From Nageia nagi (lineage: Eukaryota > Pinophyta), in the NCBI GenBank assembly GCA_050084985.1, contig JBITNC010000001.1, forward strand, positions 198,896,001 through 198,960,000: a DNA stretch of 64,000 bases. Reading direction: 5' to 3'. The stretch's first letter is position 1. The number at the start of each line of letters is the position of its first letter. The position numbers and the translations under genes are program-made. The notes under the pieces were generated by a model. That model saw only the letters and a list, made by a program, of their open reading frames with translations, did no database searches and was not told the origin of the DNA. This document shows, one piece after another, positions 1 to 12,300 of this stretch.

Positions 1-260
1 GGGTTAGGGTAGATTTGGGATTAAGGTTAGTTAGGAATTAAGCATTATGGACTATTGTTAGAGCTTAGGTCAAGTTAGGGTAGGATTAAGGTTAAGGGTT
101 AGTTAGGGATTAAGTATTAGGGGTTATAATTAGGGTTAGAGATTACATTTGGAGGTTTGGGTTTGATGTTAGAGATTAATATTTAGGATTTAGGGGTTTA
201 GAAGTTTAGAAATTTAGGTGGTTTAGGGGTTTAAAGATTAATATTTAGGGTATTAAGGTT
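1..260. repeat. degenerate interstitial telomere-like repeat
   Basis: The first 260 bases are dominated by GGGTTAG, TTAGGG, TTTAGGG and GGTTTAG variants on the plus strand. This is the G-rich strand of the plant telomere motif (TTTAGGG), heavily mutated and irregularly spaced. The array runs off the left edge and fades near base 260. It looks like an old interstitial telomere-like tract rather than a chromosome end, because transposon-type sequence follows directly. Confidence 0.6.
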
Positions 261-396
261 TAAGGTTTTAAATTTGAGTTTAATAAATAAAAATTAACCA
301 CAATTTTAATATAAAATTTAAATTTTATTATAATTTACATGTATTTTTCCTTTTTTCTTTTATTATATTTTTTCATTATTTTATTTAGTCATTATC

Positions 397-1990
397 ATGG
401 TTGACAATGGAGATAAAAGAAAAGGAAAGAGGCCAAACCTTCAAATTCTAAACCAAGAAAGAAGGTTTTAGTAAGTATTTATATTTATTAATATGATTTG
501 AATATAATTTAGTTAATAATATTCATTTCAAAAGAAAAAATAACTTTATTTCTTTATCTTACTTATAAAGTATGGCAGTGGCCAAATTATTTAAAATAGC
601 CATAAAATGGATGGATATGAGGGAAATAGAAAGCGAAATTAATAGAAAATTGTGCATCAAGACTTATGGGCCTTCTACCATTTCCACATCATCATCAACA
701 GGCTTTGCACTAGCATCACCAGAGGAGGGTAATATTTTTTTATTTGTTAATTTTAAAAAAATGATTAAAATAGTATTTTATTAATTAATTATTATAAATG
801 CTACATTTATTAAAGATGATGTAAGTATTATAATTACAAAGTCAACGATCAATTAGCAGACTCAATTTACAATGTGCAAGGGAAATAATGGCATTGAAAT
901 AAAAGTGGATGAAAGGGTATAGTTGTTAAAGATAGGAATGGTAAAAATTGATTTTTTAAAAATATATATTTACATATTTATTTTGGAATATATTAATTTA
1001 CTAATATTTTCAAATATTCTTTAGGATATGTTTTTATGATACTCTTAAAAAATGCACATTCCATCAGTTCAATCTCACATTAAAACTTGAGTGGAGAAAA
1101 TAAAGTGCTACAAGTATATATATATTTTTTGATAAATTATTATTAATATTACTCTTTACTTAATTTTTTATAACTTATTTTTTAAAAATTTGTGTATTTT
1201 ATAGGAAAAAAAGAGTGGTAGATATACTTAAAAAATAATTTGGTTAAGGATGGAGTGTAGATTGGGCATTGAAGAAGATGCAAAAGAACTTAAATTAGGG
1301 GAGGGATAAAGTTAGAAGATAAATAAAAAAAATTCCTAAATATAAACGTAAAGGAGGTAGGCCTATTGATATTAATAAAAAAGTGTGGAAGGTACTAGTG
1401 AAGAAAGTGGAGGACGAGTAAGCATGTAAAGAATCCAATCTGAACCATCATGACATGAAAAAGTTATGCATGCCCAATATAGCATATTATCCATTGGATA
1501 TAAGCATAAGTCAAGCAAATTGGGAAAAAAAGGGATTGAATCCAGATTTGTAAGTATATTTGATTATTTATTTAATATTTAAAAATAAAAAATTATATAT
1601 TTAAAATATTATATAATGAAATATATATTTTTTGTAGTTCACCAAATATGGTAGATATCTTTCAAAATATGAAGTGAAATATGGCCTTCAACATGATTTT
1701 CTCAAGTGCTAGAATTAAAGATAGTGATCGAGATAGTAAGTAATTAGTAATAATTTATATGCTTTTAATTAATTAATTATATTATTTTATATTAATGCAC
1801 AAGATTTTTAATGTTTGATTGTTTACTAATATTCATCTAATTATTCTTTGTAAGGTCAGGAGGGTCAAGCTCACGGTTAGAAGGGTCAATTAATTATCAA
1901 CATAGATTTGCCTCACTATGCGAGTGATGGTGAGAGATTAGATATCAATGATGATGATGAGTATAGGTGTGGTGTAGTGAGTGAAGGATT
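397..1990 (+). pseudogene. decayed multi-exon transposon-type gene (plant transposase PF03004-like, tentative)
   Basis: A short first exon (397-470, MVDNGDKRKGKRPN...) ends at a GTAAGT donor at 471. A second exon (571-728) follows a TTATAAAG acceptor. Joining them completes a Tyr codon, so the phases agree. Further blocks are at about 870-910, 1205-1550 (containing PIDINKKVWKVLVKK, followed by a GTAAGT donor) and 1855-1990 (an acidic block with DINDDDEYRC). In-frame stops break several blocks. The order of a basic N-terminus, a VWKxLV block and a downstream Asn/His/Lys-rich block resembles the plant transposase (Ptta/En/Spm) proteins that accompany CACTA elements. That assignment is inference; the exon structure is seen directly. 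Confidence 0.35.
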
Positions 1991-2269
1991 TTATAGATTA
2001 GAATATATGTGGTGATATTCATAAATAATTTTTTGGTTATTGAGATTATATATATATATTTTAAGTTTCAAATTTATTATTTTTAAATTATATTTATATA
2101 TTTAATTCATTCTAATTTATTTTATATTATTATAATTAATTTTATTAAATTAATTTAATTTAAGTTAAATTAAAATACATCAAATTTAATAAATACATAT
2201 ATTGAATTTAATTAAAAAAATCAAACCAAATTAATATTAAAATGTAATAAATTAAAATGTATACATTAT

Positions 2270-2720
2270 ACATATTTTACGCTTTATATGATGCATATGT
2301 CAACAATTAGAGAGATGCAAAGTCAAGAATATATTACTATATGATGCACTATTTGATGCTTAAAACGTATGTAATTGACACTTAATTACTAAAAACCATT
2401 GTATTTGCATCTTTTTAGTGTTAGAACACAAATAATTTTATTAAATTTAAACACCAAAAATCAATACAAATTTTGATGCATTTGCCCCAACATTTTTTAC
2501 ATCCTTTTGCATCTTTTTTTACATCTTTATTGCATCCAAATCTCTACCTCGTTGCATCGATATTTGCATCTATAAGGGTCTTCATGTGTCATTCTCTATG
2601 TCATTTATTTTTGGTGTCTCTTTTTATGTCATCTTTCCCTACCAATTTGTGTCTCTTTTTTTCATCTTCATGCATCCTTAGTTGTGTCATTTCTCATGCT
2701 TTATAATATTGGAATCTTTA
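2270..2720. repeat. GATGCA/TGCATC-rich region, possible transposon subterminal repeats
   Basis: Short irregular copies of GATGCA and its complement TGCATC recur many times here, in both orientations, in very AT-rich DNA. Similar motifs recur at about 23230-23650 around a CACTA terminus. Clusters of short motifs near element ends are typical of CACTA subterminal regions, but no CACTA terminus was found here. An open frame at 2473-2706 reflects only the repeat composition. The flanks 1990-2270 and 2720-3020 are AT-rich sequence in which nothing else was recognised. Confidence 0.35.
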
Positions 2721-3049
2721 TATTTTTTTAAAAAATAATTATTATTAAATTTTAATAAACATTTAAAAATATTGCATTAATATTAATAATATAATAAGAA
2801 TAATATTATTAATATTGTATAATGATTAATATAATTTTATTTAATTTTAATATTTTTTTAATAATTATTATTATTATTATATTTTTATATATACATCAAA
2901 ATGATAACATATACATTAAAATATGTCTAAATGATAATGTATATATATAAAATATTAAAATTTATAATAATTTTTTTAATATTTTTAATATTTTTTTAAT
3001 AATAATTATTATTATATATGACTCACTAGTTGTACTATTACCTAACTCA

Positions 3050-4815
3050 CTACCTAACCCACTAGCTGACTTGCTAGCCAACTCATCATCATCATCATGA
3101 TCATCATCATATGATGATCCTCATCATCATCATCATGATCATCATCATATGATGATCCAAATAAATGGTCATATTGAACCACATCATTTGGTTCCCTTGG
3201 TGGCTCGCAATGCTCGATCACTTGCAGGTCATGTTGCTTTGTTTGATCCTACAATACACCCACTTGCAATGCACCCACCCATGATACATTTGCCTACAAA
3301 TAATAAGAAAATAAATATTAGTAAATAATAAAACTTACCAAAAATATGCATCACCTACAACAAATTCATATGTGTATATTAATTAAAATAATTATAATTA
3401 CTTACACCATCATCTAGTCCATCCTTCAGTGCCTTGTGACCAAATGTGATTCTAAATTACTATTCATTATAATCAAGGAATTGATTGAAATCTCTCAACT
3501 ATAAAAAATAATAATTAGTACTATATTTTAAAAAAATATATTCATTTTTAAAAATAAATATTCACTAAATGTACTTATGAATTGGGCATCCACATGTCTC
3601 CCCCTCCACTTCCCGATTGATGCATAATCATGCATCCCTATTTGGCAACTCGGGACTTTTCCACTTTTTCTTGTGGTGTTTCCTTGCCATTAGCTTTCCT
3701 CTTATTTGTATCGGCCACTTTCTTAAGTGGCATCTTCCATACTCATAAAATAATTAATTAGTATTATATTAAAAAATCAACTAATTAGGTTCAAATATTA
3801 AATATCAAGGAAAATATTCCATACCTTCTTATGGATGTCAATTTGTTTCATTTCTAAGTTTCATTGGTCCAGGGCAAGTTTCATCAATTTTCTTCTCATG
3901 TGATTTGTAACCCTTTTGAGACTCAACCCTATATATTGGAGCACTTTCTTCTCACTCCACCCTTCACTAAAATCATGTTTTAGATTTTTTTTTTTGCTGC
4001 AAAATACTTGAATTATAACAAATTAGTTTGTGTCTTCAAATTTTTAATGAAAAAAAAAAACAAAAATACATATCAAAAAATGGTGCAAATAATAAAAAAA
4101 AATATATACATACCAAAATCATCGTGGTTTTTCCATGGCTTATCAAATGTTTCTACAAATTCTAGTACTACAGCATTCTTTAATATTTTCTAAAATAGTG
4201 AACTTGAAAAATAATTGAAAGCATATTAGTAAATTTATATTTTTCAAATATAAACTATTACCATTATCATATTTCAGGACCTCTCAATCCAGCATCACAA
4301 AAATTTGAAGATTTTTAGATCCTTGAATCGCCATCAACCTAAACTGTTGATTTACTAACTCTGCACATATTCATGGATCACATCACAATATGATTCAAAA
4401 TAAAAATAAAAATATTTTTTATTAGTTTTTAATAAATTAATTAATTATAAAGAATTAACAGAAGTAACACCTTGTCTTTGCAATGTGCTAATACCATTAG
4501 GTCTTATAGCCTCCCTACCAACAAACATTCTCATCAATTCATCAAGGATGAACATACTTTTACACATTTGTACAATACCTTTAACTTCTTTTCATGTTCA
4601 AAAAATTATATAAATAATTAATTACATGTCCTACTTAATGAAAGATATATAGTATTATTGGATCCTATGTTGATATTACATAATACATATGGATACTTAC
4701 AAGCTTGTTTTATTTTTTTGTAATGTTATCTTGACCTTTATCTCCACTCTATGTTTTTGCTTTCTTTCTGTTATCTTCTTTATCACCCTTATTATGGTGC
4801 CCCATGGTTGATGGT
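3050..4815 (-). pseudogene. decayed multi-exon transposon-type gene, minus strand
   Basis: Read from 4805 downward, a start MGHHNKGDKEDNRKKAKT is followed by stops and a GTAAG donor. Later blocks are SMFILDELMRMFVGREAIRP (about 4480-4560), ELVNQQFRLMAIQGSKNLQ (about 4290-4370), LEFVETFDKPWKNHDDFG (about 4120-4190), SEGWSEKKVLQYIGLSLKR (about 3890-3965) and KMPLKKVADTNKRKANGKE (about 3690-3735). The last block ends in an acidic tract at about 3090-3165 that overlaps a duplicated ATCATC-rich segment. The layout is like that of the plus-strand relic at 397-1990, so both may derive from CACTA-associated proteins. No domain is certain. Confidence 0.3.
3085..3160. repeat. two-copy tandem repeat of an ATCATC/ATGATG unit
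   Basis: A unit of roughly 38 bases, built from CATCATCATCATCATGATC followed by ATCATCATATGATGATCC, occurs twice in a row. The unit contains an internal ATCATATGAT palindrome. In the minus-strand reading it encodes a run of Asp and Met, so it may be an expanded acidic tail of the relic gene around it. Confidence 0.6.
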
Positions 4816-5159
4816 GATCACTAAAAGAAAGTAAATAAAAGTTTATTATTGTTAATATTATAGAATTAAAACCCACTATTTAATTTGCATTCTATTATAA
4901 TTCACCAAAATATATTCATAGAAATGTATGAAATACTTAATATGCATACAAAAACAACATACATATTTCCATTGTACAACTCTAAATATTATAATTTTAA
5001 TATGTTGGGTACAATCATGAATTATATAGGATCACTATTTTTCAGTGTAGTTTCTTAGTCATTAAAAGGATACTATCATAATTTTACATAAATATGATTT
5101 CATTGTAAGAAACCAAAAATTTTATTAAAATAATGAATAGAATCTCAAAAAATATTAGA

Positions 5160-6480
5160 ATTAATTTGATTATATGGTCCAAGCCTCATAAAGTTTCTCA
5201 TGTGGGTTAATGACTATGTTGAATAGAGTTAGTAATACATGGATAAATAAAATGAATACGGTAAGTATAATCAAATATAAAATAGAATAATTTCTAGTTC
5301 GAAAGAAAGCAATTAACGTCTAGAGATGTAAATTGAATATCTTAAGCTAATTTCCCTCTAATAATTATTCAATTAGCCCCTTCATATATATTACCTAAAA
5401 ACATAATATAAAAAGGCCCTATACATTTGACAACTTCTAGCTAGAAAATAAGGTATTCCTTAACCTAGTTTGATAATGGTGAAAATGAGGAAAATTAGCT
5501 CACATGATTGAACAATTTTAACTCTACATATAATTAAATTATTTTGACATAATGCTTGAAAAAATGGATGCATATCCAATGAACTAATTCAAAAAATTAA
5601 AGGTAACTAAAAATATGTGAGATAATGCTTGAAATATTTTTCCATTATTTAATAATGACATGAAATCCTCACATCAAGATAGATTATTTTCTTAGTGATA
5701 AAGGTAACAAATAATTTACCACACTAGGTATGGAATAAGTAGCAAATAAATAATTTAAATATTTATTTAGTGTAGATACAAATCTATCTTTTCTCCACCA
5801 TTATGGCATCCTATATAGTTTTCTAAATCTATTATCCCAAAAATATAATTACAAACTCCTAAAAGTTATCACTTTAGATGAAGTCAAAACTATAGTCTTT
5901 GGTATGTAAGTAGCCAAATCACTCAGTTTAGATGAGCTCCTTATTGACATTTTTAAATCTTTATAGCATATAATAGCATAAGATGTGAGCAAAACTATAA
6001 AGTGAGTTTGCTTTAATTAATGAATCCTAAAACTCATCAACCAAACCAACCCACATTTTATTCTAAAAGGAGATTAAGTGGAAGACATTGAAAAATATAT
6101 ACCTATTATTCTCTATAACGTGATATACAATATATTAACCATATTTATAGAAACTAAGTTAAAGAAAATTCTTGCAAAAATAATATCACCAAAATAAATA
6201 GGATTTATGCATGTAAGGTGATTCCTAGATGGATTGAATAAAAAGGAATACTAAGGGATATTCTTAAAACTATATCAATTGAAGGCCTACAATAGTTTGA
6301 ACTAGGCATTTTTGGATAATTTCTTAGATAAACTTAGTTGTAAGGATTATATATCATGGGTATTAGAATTTATCTCAACATCCTTCTTAGTTTTGATAAA
6401 TGACATATCATCCTAACCATTCCATACTTTTAAAGGTATTAATATCTGTTCATTTTGTTTGCATAAAGTTTAGGGAGATT
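5160..6480 (+). pseudogene. LINE (plant L1-type) reverse transcriptase relic
   Basis: From about 5850 to 6480 one plus-strand frame follows the non-LTR reverse transcriptase pattern of plant L1 elements, with scattered stops. It contains VKTIVFGM, then SLDELLIDIFKSL, INQTNPHFILK, YIPIILYNVIYNILTIFIE, ILAKIISPK, LKAYNSLN and FLVLINDIS. These match the family blocks W.ii, iNxTxxxLIPK, RPISLcNVxYKIxTk, PxQsGFvxgR, KAYDxvnW and vliNG in the right order. The YADD-containing palm block is not seen, so the copy is truncated or too decayed downstream. The part upstream, 5160-5850, is weaker and may be the linker after the endonuclease. The gap 4830-5160 holds nothing recognisable. Confidence 0.6.
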
Positions 6481-6597
6481 CATTACAAAAATCATAGAAG
6501 AAAGTATCATAATAAAAATATTTATTTAGGATCTTGTAATTTTCTTCTTTGATACTATTGGTGTACTAATCTCTTTTTTCCTTTGAATTGTAAAGCA

Positions 6598-7000
6598 GGT
6601 TAGTGACTTGGCTTATATCATTATGTCAAGGCATGGGAGGACTAATATGTCATCAGATTTAGATGTTTAGATGCCACTACCTTAGCATTAGAGGGTTGTT
6701 AAGAGTGATGTATCATCTAATTCAAAATATTTTCCTACATGAGTTTCTAGGAGGCCAAGGAGTGATGTGTCACCTAATTCAAATCTTGATATATTTCTTG
6801 CATGAACTAGTCTCGTGAGGAGGATTGATGTTTCATATGATGAGAATAAGATAAGCTAGATGTTATTCTGTATGATGTAGAAATGTAATATCATTTAAAT
6901 TTTCACTTTATGATATTATTTGTAACATTTAACTTAATTTTGTAGGAATCAAATATGCAAAGGATCAACAACTCATCCTCATCATCAAAAGATGATGATG
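6598..7000 (+). pseudogene. 5' part of a relic gene interrupted by the Ty1/copia insertion
   Basis: After a TTGTAAAGCAG acceptor-like site, a plus-strand frame carries an imperfect internal repeat (SDVSSNSKYFPT ... SDVSPNSNLDIFLA) with a few stops. An AT-rich intron-like gap follows, then a TTTTGTAG acceptor and a block MQRINNSSSSSKDDD at about 6955-7000, where the copia element begins. Removing the element and one copy of the target duplication gives ...SSSSSKDDDGHE followed by a GTAATT donor. The copia therefore seems to have landed in an exon. The C-terminal portion may be the SET-like block at 16895-17418. Confidence 0.3.
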
Positions 7001-9140
7001 TGTTGAACTTCATGTGACACTGAGAGGGGGGTGAATCAGTGTGTATAAAAACTAAATACAAATTTTATAATTTTTAAATCAAGGTGATGCAAAACTAAAA
7101 TCAAATGAGCAATTACATCAAAAATAACACACAACATAAGATGTAACGAGGTTCACTAGTTTGATTACATCCCCAAAAATGACTACTTAGACTCTAATAT
7201 AAATCTAGCCATAAAAATGTTATAATATTTTGTAGCACCTAATATAAGGAATAGCATCAACTACCCTATAATTCTATAGTACCAACTGTAAGGAGCAATG
7301 ACTCCTCTCGCCAAGCACCCACTACAAGGAATAGCATCAACTACCCTATCATTCTACAACACCAACTGCAAGGAGCACTGACTCCTCTCGCCAAGCACCC
7401 ACTTGAAAAACTCAAATAAATAAGATAAAGGATTTATTATATTTCATACAATATCTTGAATTATCTATCTCAAAACACTACCTCTACTCACTCTTCTATT
7501 TGCTCACTTCATCTCATCAATACTCCACACACGCTCTTAATTATTTCTACACACACACTTCTCACACTTGTCCAAAGAAAATAAAATGGATTTGTAACAC
7601 CCAAAATATTAATCATTTCCTTTTAATAAAGAAAAACTAAATCCCATTACTAATAGGATGCTCTTGACTCATTGCATATACTTCTCCATGAAGATGAGAC
7701 CCAATACCACACACACAAGTAAATTGACTACCAAACTGTGCATATTAAAATACCTTTCAAGCATTGATATGATTTTGAATATCAAGAGACTAGATCAGTT
7801 ATTATTCAATCTAAAAAATCATTTTTTGAGTACTCCAAGAATGTATCATCTATTCATTTCCTTACTGCACACCTAAAAAAAAATATATAGCTCACACTTT
7901 TTTTTATTTTGCTAGGTAATATATCTTCTATTTTTCTCTTCACACCACTCATAAGTTCTTTAAAAAATTCCTTGGAAATAATCAATTTTTTTGTTTTTAT
8001 ATTTCCCCACAATACATTCCATATATTTTTCATTTATGTGTAATAGTTGATTTAATATGCCACATGTCATAAAATAAAAAGAGCATTTCATCAAACAATA
8101 CTCAATATTCCTTTTTGCTTGCCACTAAAATCCATTTGGATATTTTGTCAAACACATTGCAGCCCTGTGTAGTGTAAGACTTAATTAAATTTTCTCATAC
8201 AAACTCCAAAGGCATTCCATCAAACAATTCATTGCCAAAGCTGAGAAAATATGAAAAAAGAGCTCTAGTGGCATTTTTGATGAGCCATAACTTCTTATTG
8301 GGTGTATGATTTAACATGAAATTTGGACCACGTATTCTCCATATAACCAACTACATTCCACACAAATTTTAAGGTATAAATCCTCATATTTTTCACACAA
8401 AACTTCTTGCTAAGTAGCCTCTAACAAACATTTCACAAGTATTTTGTCACACTTCACATGCTTAGTTTTATGCACATTTATGTTTCTTATACTTGGGGGC
8501 ATTTTTGGAAAAATTTCAAAAGAAAAAAGTTGCTCATCTCACCAAGTTATATGTGTAAAAAATTTGAATTCCAAATTTGAATACTTCAAGAGCCCAAAAT
8601 AACCATCCAACTATTTCCATGATGACCAAAAATTGGGCTTAGAACTGCAAAAAGTTATGAAATTGCATTTTGTAGCTTGCACCATTTTCACCTAAATAAC
8701 CTCCTTGATCTAAAATTTGGACCACATATTTTTGGTATATATTACTATATATAATTTAAATTTTAACCAATCACTTGCTTGTAATTTGACTTGCACAAAG
8801 CAAGTTTCACCCAGATTTTTTACTGCTCCAAAATCCACAAGTGTGCATGAAATCAAATCGACATGGAATCTAACCATTTCAATGCTACACAACTTTTTTA
8901 TCACCCCAACAACTAATACAAACCATCTCTAGCCATCTATCACCTTCCATTTACATTTTGGCCCCCTTGATAGCTTCTAGTACCTCATGACAACTTTTGG
9001 TCCCTTTGTTGTTTTTGCATTCGAAAACTTTGTAAATCTTGTCAACATAATTCCTTTGATATTTGCAACCATGGAAACCATATGCACACTAATATCATCA
9101 TGTTGACAATAATGAAAACACCACTACACCTTACTCAACA
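7001..9140 (-). repeat. 3' LTR of the copia element
   Basis: Begins TGTTGAACTTCATGTGACAC and ends TTACTCAACA in plus-strand order. It aligns throughout with 14479-16528. It is about 90 bases longer than its partner, mainly because of an internal 80-bp duplication at 7243-7402. Open frames inside it (7658-7876, 8710-8932) have no family likeness and are LTR sequence. Confidence 0.93.
7243..7402. repeat. 80-bp tandem duplication inside one LTR
   Basis: A unit starting TATAAGGAATAGCATCAAC and ending CCAAGCACCCAC is present twice (7243-7322, 7323-7402) with several differences between the copies. The other LTR has the unit once, at about 14722-14802. The duplication therefore differs between the two LTRs of one insertion. 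Confidence 0.85.
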
Positions 9141-9155
9141 ATCTCCCCCTTTGGA
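9141..9155 (-). other. polypurine tract of the copia element
   Basis: On the minus strand CCAAAGGGGGAGAT lies directly before the 3' LTR. This is the expected place and composition of the plus-strand DNA primer of an LTR retrotransposon. Confidence 0.85.
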
Positions 9156-9354
9156 ATTATTGGCAACACATATGCAAAAACCTATTACTCTTCTCCCCCT
9201 TTGACAACAAATACAAAGGGGTGCCTTGGAATCCCCCTGATTCCATACACATAATACTCAGGTGTAAATCAGTATATAATAGAAAATAATTATATAGGAG
9301 CAAAAATATAAGAAAGGACAAAGTTACTCCCCCTGAGATTGTGCACCCAAAAGC

Positions 9355-12300
9355 TAGTCAATGCCTGGGTAATGTCATCACTCCTAATTTCTTTCATAGG
9401 TACTCAAAAACTTCCTTGGGTAATGGTTTAGTGAAGATATATACTACTTGATCTGATGTGGGAATAAATTCCAACTTTACCTCTCCTTCTAAAACCTTTT
9501 CCTTCAAGAAATGGTATCGAATGACAATGTGTTTAATTCTTGAATGCATGATTGGATTCTTGGAAATATTGATTGCACTTGTGTTATCACACATAAATGA
9601 AATGGGCTCAATGATATGAATACCTAGATCCTTAATCATTTATTTCATCCACATAACCTATGTACAACATGATTTCATTGCTATGTACTCTACTTTCATT
9701 ATAGATAATAATATCGATTCTTATTTCTTGCTATGCCAACCAACAAGATTGTTGCCCAAGTAGAATGCACCACCACTGGTGCTCTTCCTATCATCTACAC
9801 ACCCTACCTAATATACATCTAAGAAAGTAATGAGTGTGAAATCCTTCCCCTTAGGATACCATAGGTCATAGTCCATAGTACCTTTTAGGTATTGAAAGAT
9901 CCTCTTTACTACGATCATATGTGTCTCCTTTGGATTGGCTTGAAACTATGCAACCATGCAACATACCTAAATTATGTCAAGTTTGGTAGCTATTAGATAC
10001 AAGAAGCTCCCAATAATTTAGCTATGCATAGTTTGATCCACTGATGGGGAATTATCATCCTTGCTAAGCTTGGAACCTATCATCATAGGAGTGCTCACAA
10101 GCTTACAATCCTCCATAGTGAACTTTTTTAGCATCTCCTTTACATACTTGATATTTAAAATAAAAATTTCATTCTTCAATTGATTAACTTGCAAACTAAG
10201 AAAATATGAAAGTTCACCTATCATTGACATCTCAAACTCTGTTTGCATCTAGTTAACAAAGTCTTTGCATATTTCATCCTTGCTACCTCCAAAAATAATA
10301 TCATCAACATAAACCACAATGATAACTTGATGATTATTTTCAAATTTAATGTAGAGATTATTGTCCACCATACCTTTTTTCAAACCTAACTAATGAATAT
10401 ACACATCCTATAGTACCATGCTTAGGGTGCCTATTTTAGACCATAAAGTGTCTTTTTCAGTTTGCACACAAATTTTGGGTTCTCACTTATTTGAAATCCA
10501 TATGAATGCTCAATGTAGACTTCCTCCTCAAGATTTCCATTCAAAAATGTTGATTTTACATCCATATGATAAACCTTGAAGTTCTTTTACACAACCAAAG
10601 CAAGAAACATGCGAATAGCCTCTAATCTAGCCATGGGAGCAAAGGTTTCTTCAAAATTAATACCTTCACCTGAGCATACCCTTTACAAACCAACCTTGCT
10701 TTGTTTCTTATCACTTTCCCATCTTCATTAAGCTTGTTATGAAAAATCCACTTGGTGCTAATCACACTTTTTGTTCTTAGGCCTTGGTATGAACTCCTAA
10801 GTCTGATTCTTTTCAATTTGGTCTAACTTCTCATCCATTGCTTTGATTCAACTTTGATCTTGACTTTCCTTTGCAACATTCTTTGGTTCTATACTTGAAA
10901 TAAGGAAATATATTCTTGTTATTCTTCTCCTTATCTAAACTCCATGACCTAGATCTCTAATTATTTGTTCACTTGGATGATCCTTTTTCCATTTACTTAT
11001 TTTATGTTTCTAGTTTCCCTCTATTTTTGAATCACTATCTAAGTCACTAGAGCCACTCTTTGGTTGCTTTTCTAGTTATTCCTCTACCTCATCTACCTTG
11101 ATGCATTCTTGATAAACTAAAAAAATTTCATCATTACCTTTTGGAGGTATTCACATCCACATTCTCAATAATTTTCCTAAGTCTTTTATTGTAACACTTG
11201 TAAGCCTTGCTTTTTGTTGAGTAACTAAGGAATATACCTTCAACCACTCTATCATCAAACTTACTAAGATTTTGTTCCATCCTCTTGATGTAGCACTTAC
11301 TTCCAAAAAATTTTAAGTATCTTACTGATTCCTTTTTGCCTAACCATAACTCATATGATGTCTTATCCTCTTAGGGCATCAACATACATCTATTTTGAAT
11401 ATAAACCATTATGTGGACTACTTCCTTCTAAAAACTATCAGCTATGTTGCTTTGTATCAACATTATTCATGGCATTTCTTAAATTAACCTATTCTTTCTT
11501 TCTACCACTCCATTTTTTTGAGGTATCCTTACTACAAAAAGTTATCTCCTAATACCATACTTGTGACAAAACTCATTGAAATCATTTGAATTAAACTCAC
11601 CTCCTTTATCTGATCTCAAAAATTTAATCCACCTTCCAACCTGATTTTTTGCTTGATTCTTAAAGGTCTCAAATTTTTCAAGTGATTCTAACTTGTGTTT
11701 CAAAAATAATATCCATATCATCATAGAATAATCATTTATGCATAACATGAAGTACATATACCCATTTATACTTTGAATCCTCATAGGACCAAATAAATTA
11801 GTATGAACAAGCTCTAGGGGTTTGCTAGAATAATACTTCTTTTTCTTGAAAGTGGATATAGTGAGCTTACCCTTTTGACACTAAGAATAAATACTATTTG
11901 GTGGTTTCTCGATACTTGGAATATCTCAAATTGCCCCCTTCAAACTGATTTTGACTAAGTTATTAAAGCTGATATGTCCAAGCCTCTTATACCAAAGCAA
12001 ATCTTCATCCTCCTTTTCAAGCAAGTATGATCCCTTTGAAGTCTCTATCAGTGTATATAGATCTTTGGAAGTCCTTGTGCCAACTACTACCAATTTACCA
12101 TTAAATGTTCATCTAATTTCACACCTTCACTTTTTAAAAATTATGTCATGACCTCTATCACAAATCTTACTTACACTCAACAAGTTATTTTTTAGACCAA
12201 TCATAAATAAAACCTCTTTTGATCTAATTTTACCATCACTTATCTTCACTATGCCTCTACCAACTATCTTTGCTCCATCATTGCTCCTATATTTAATCGA

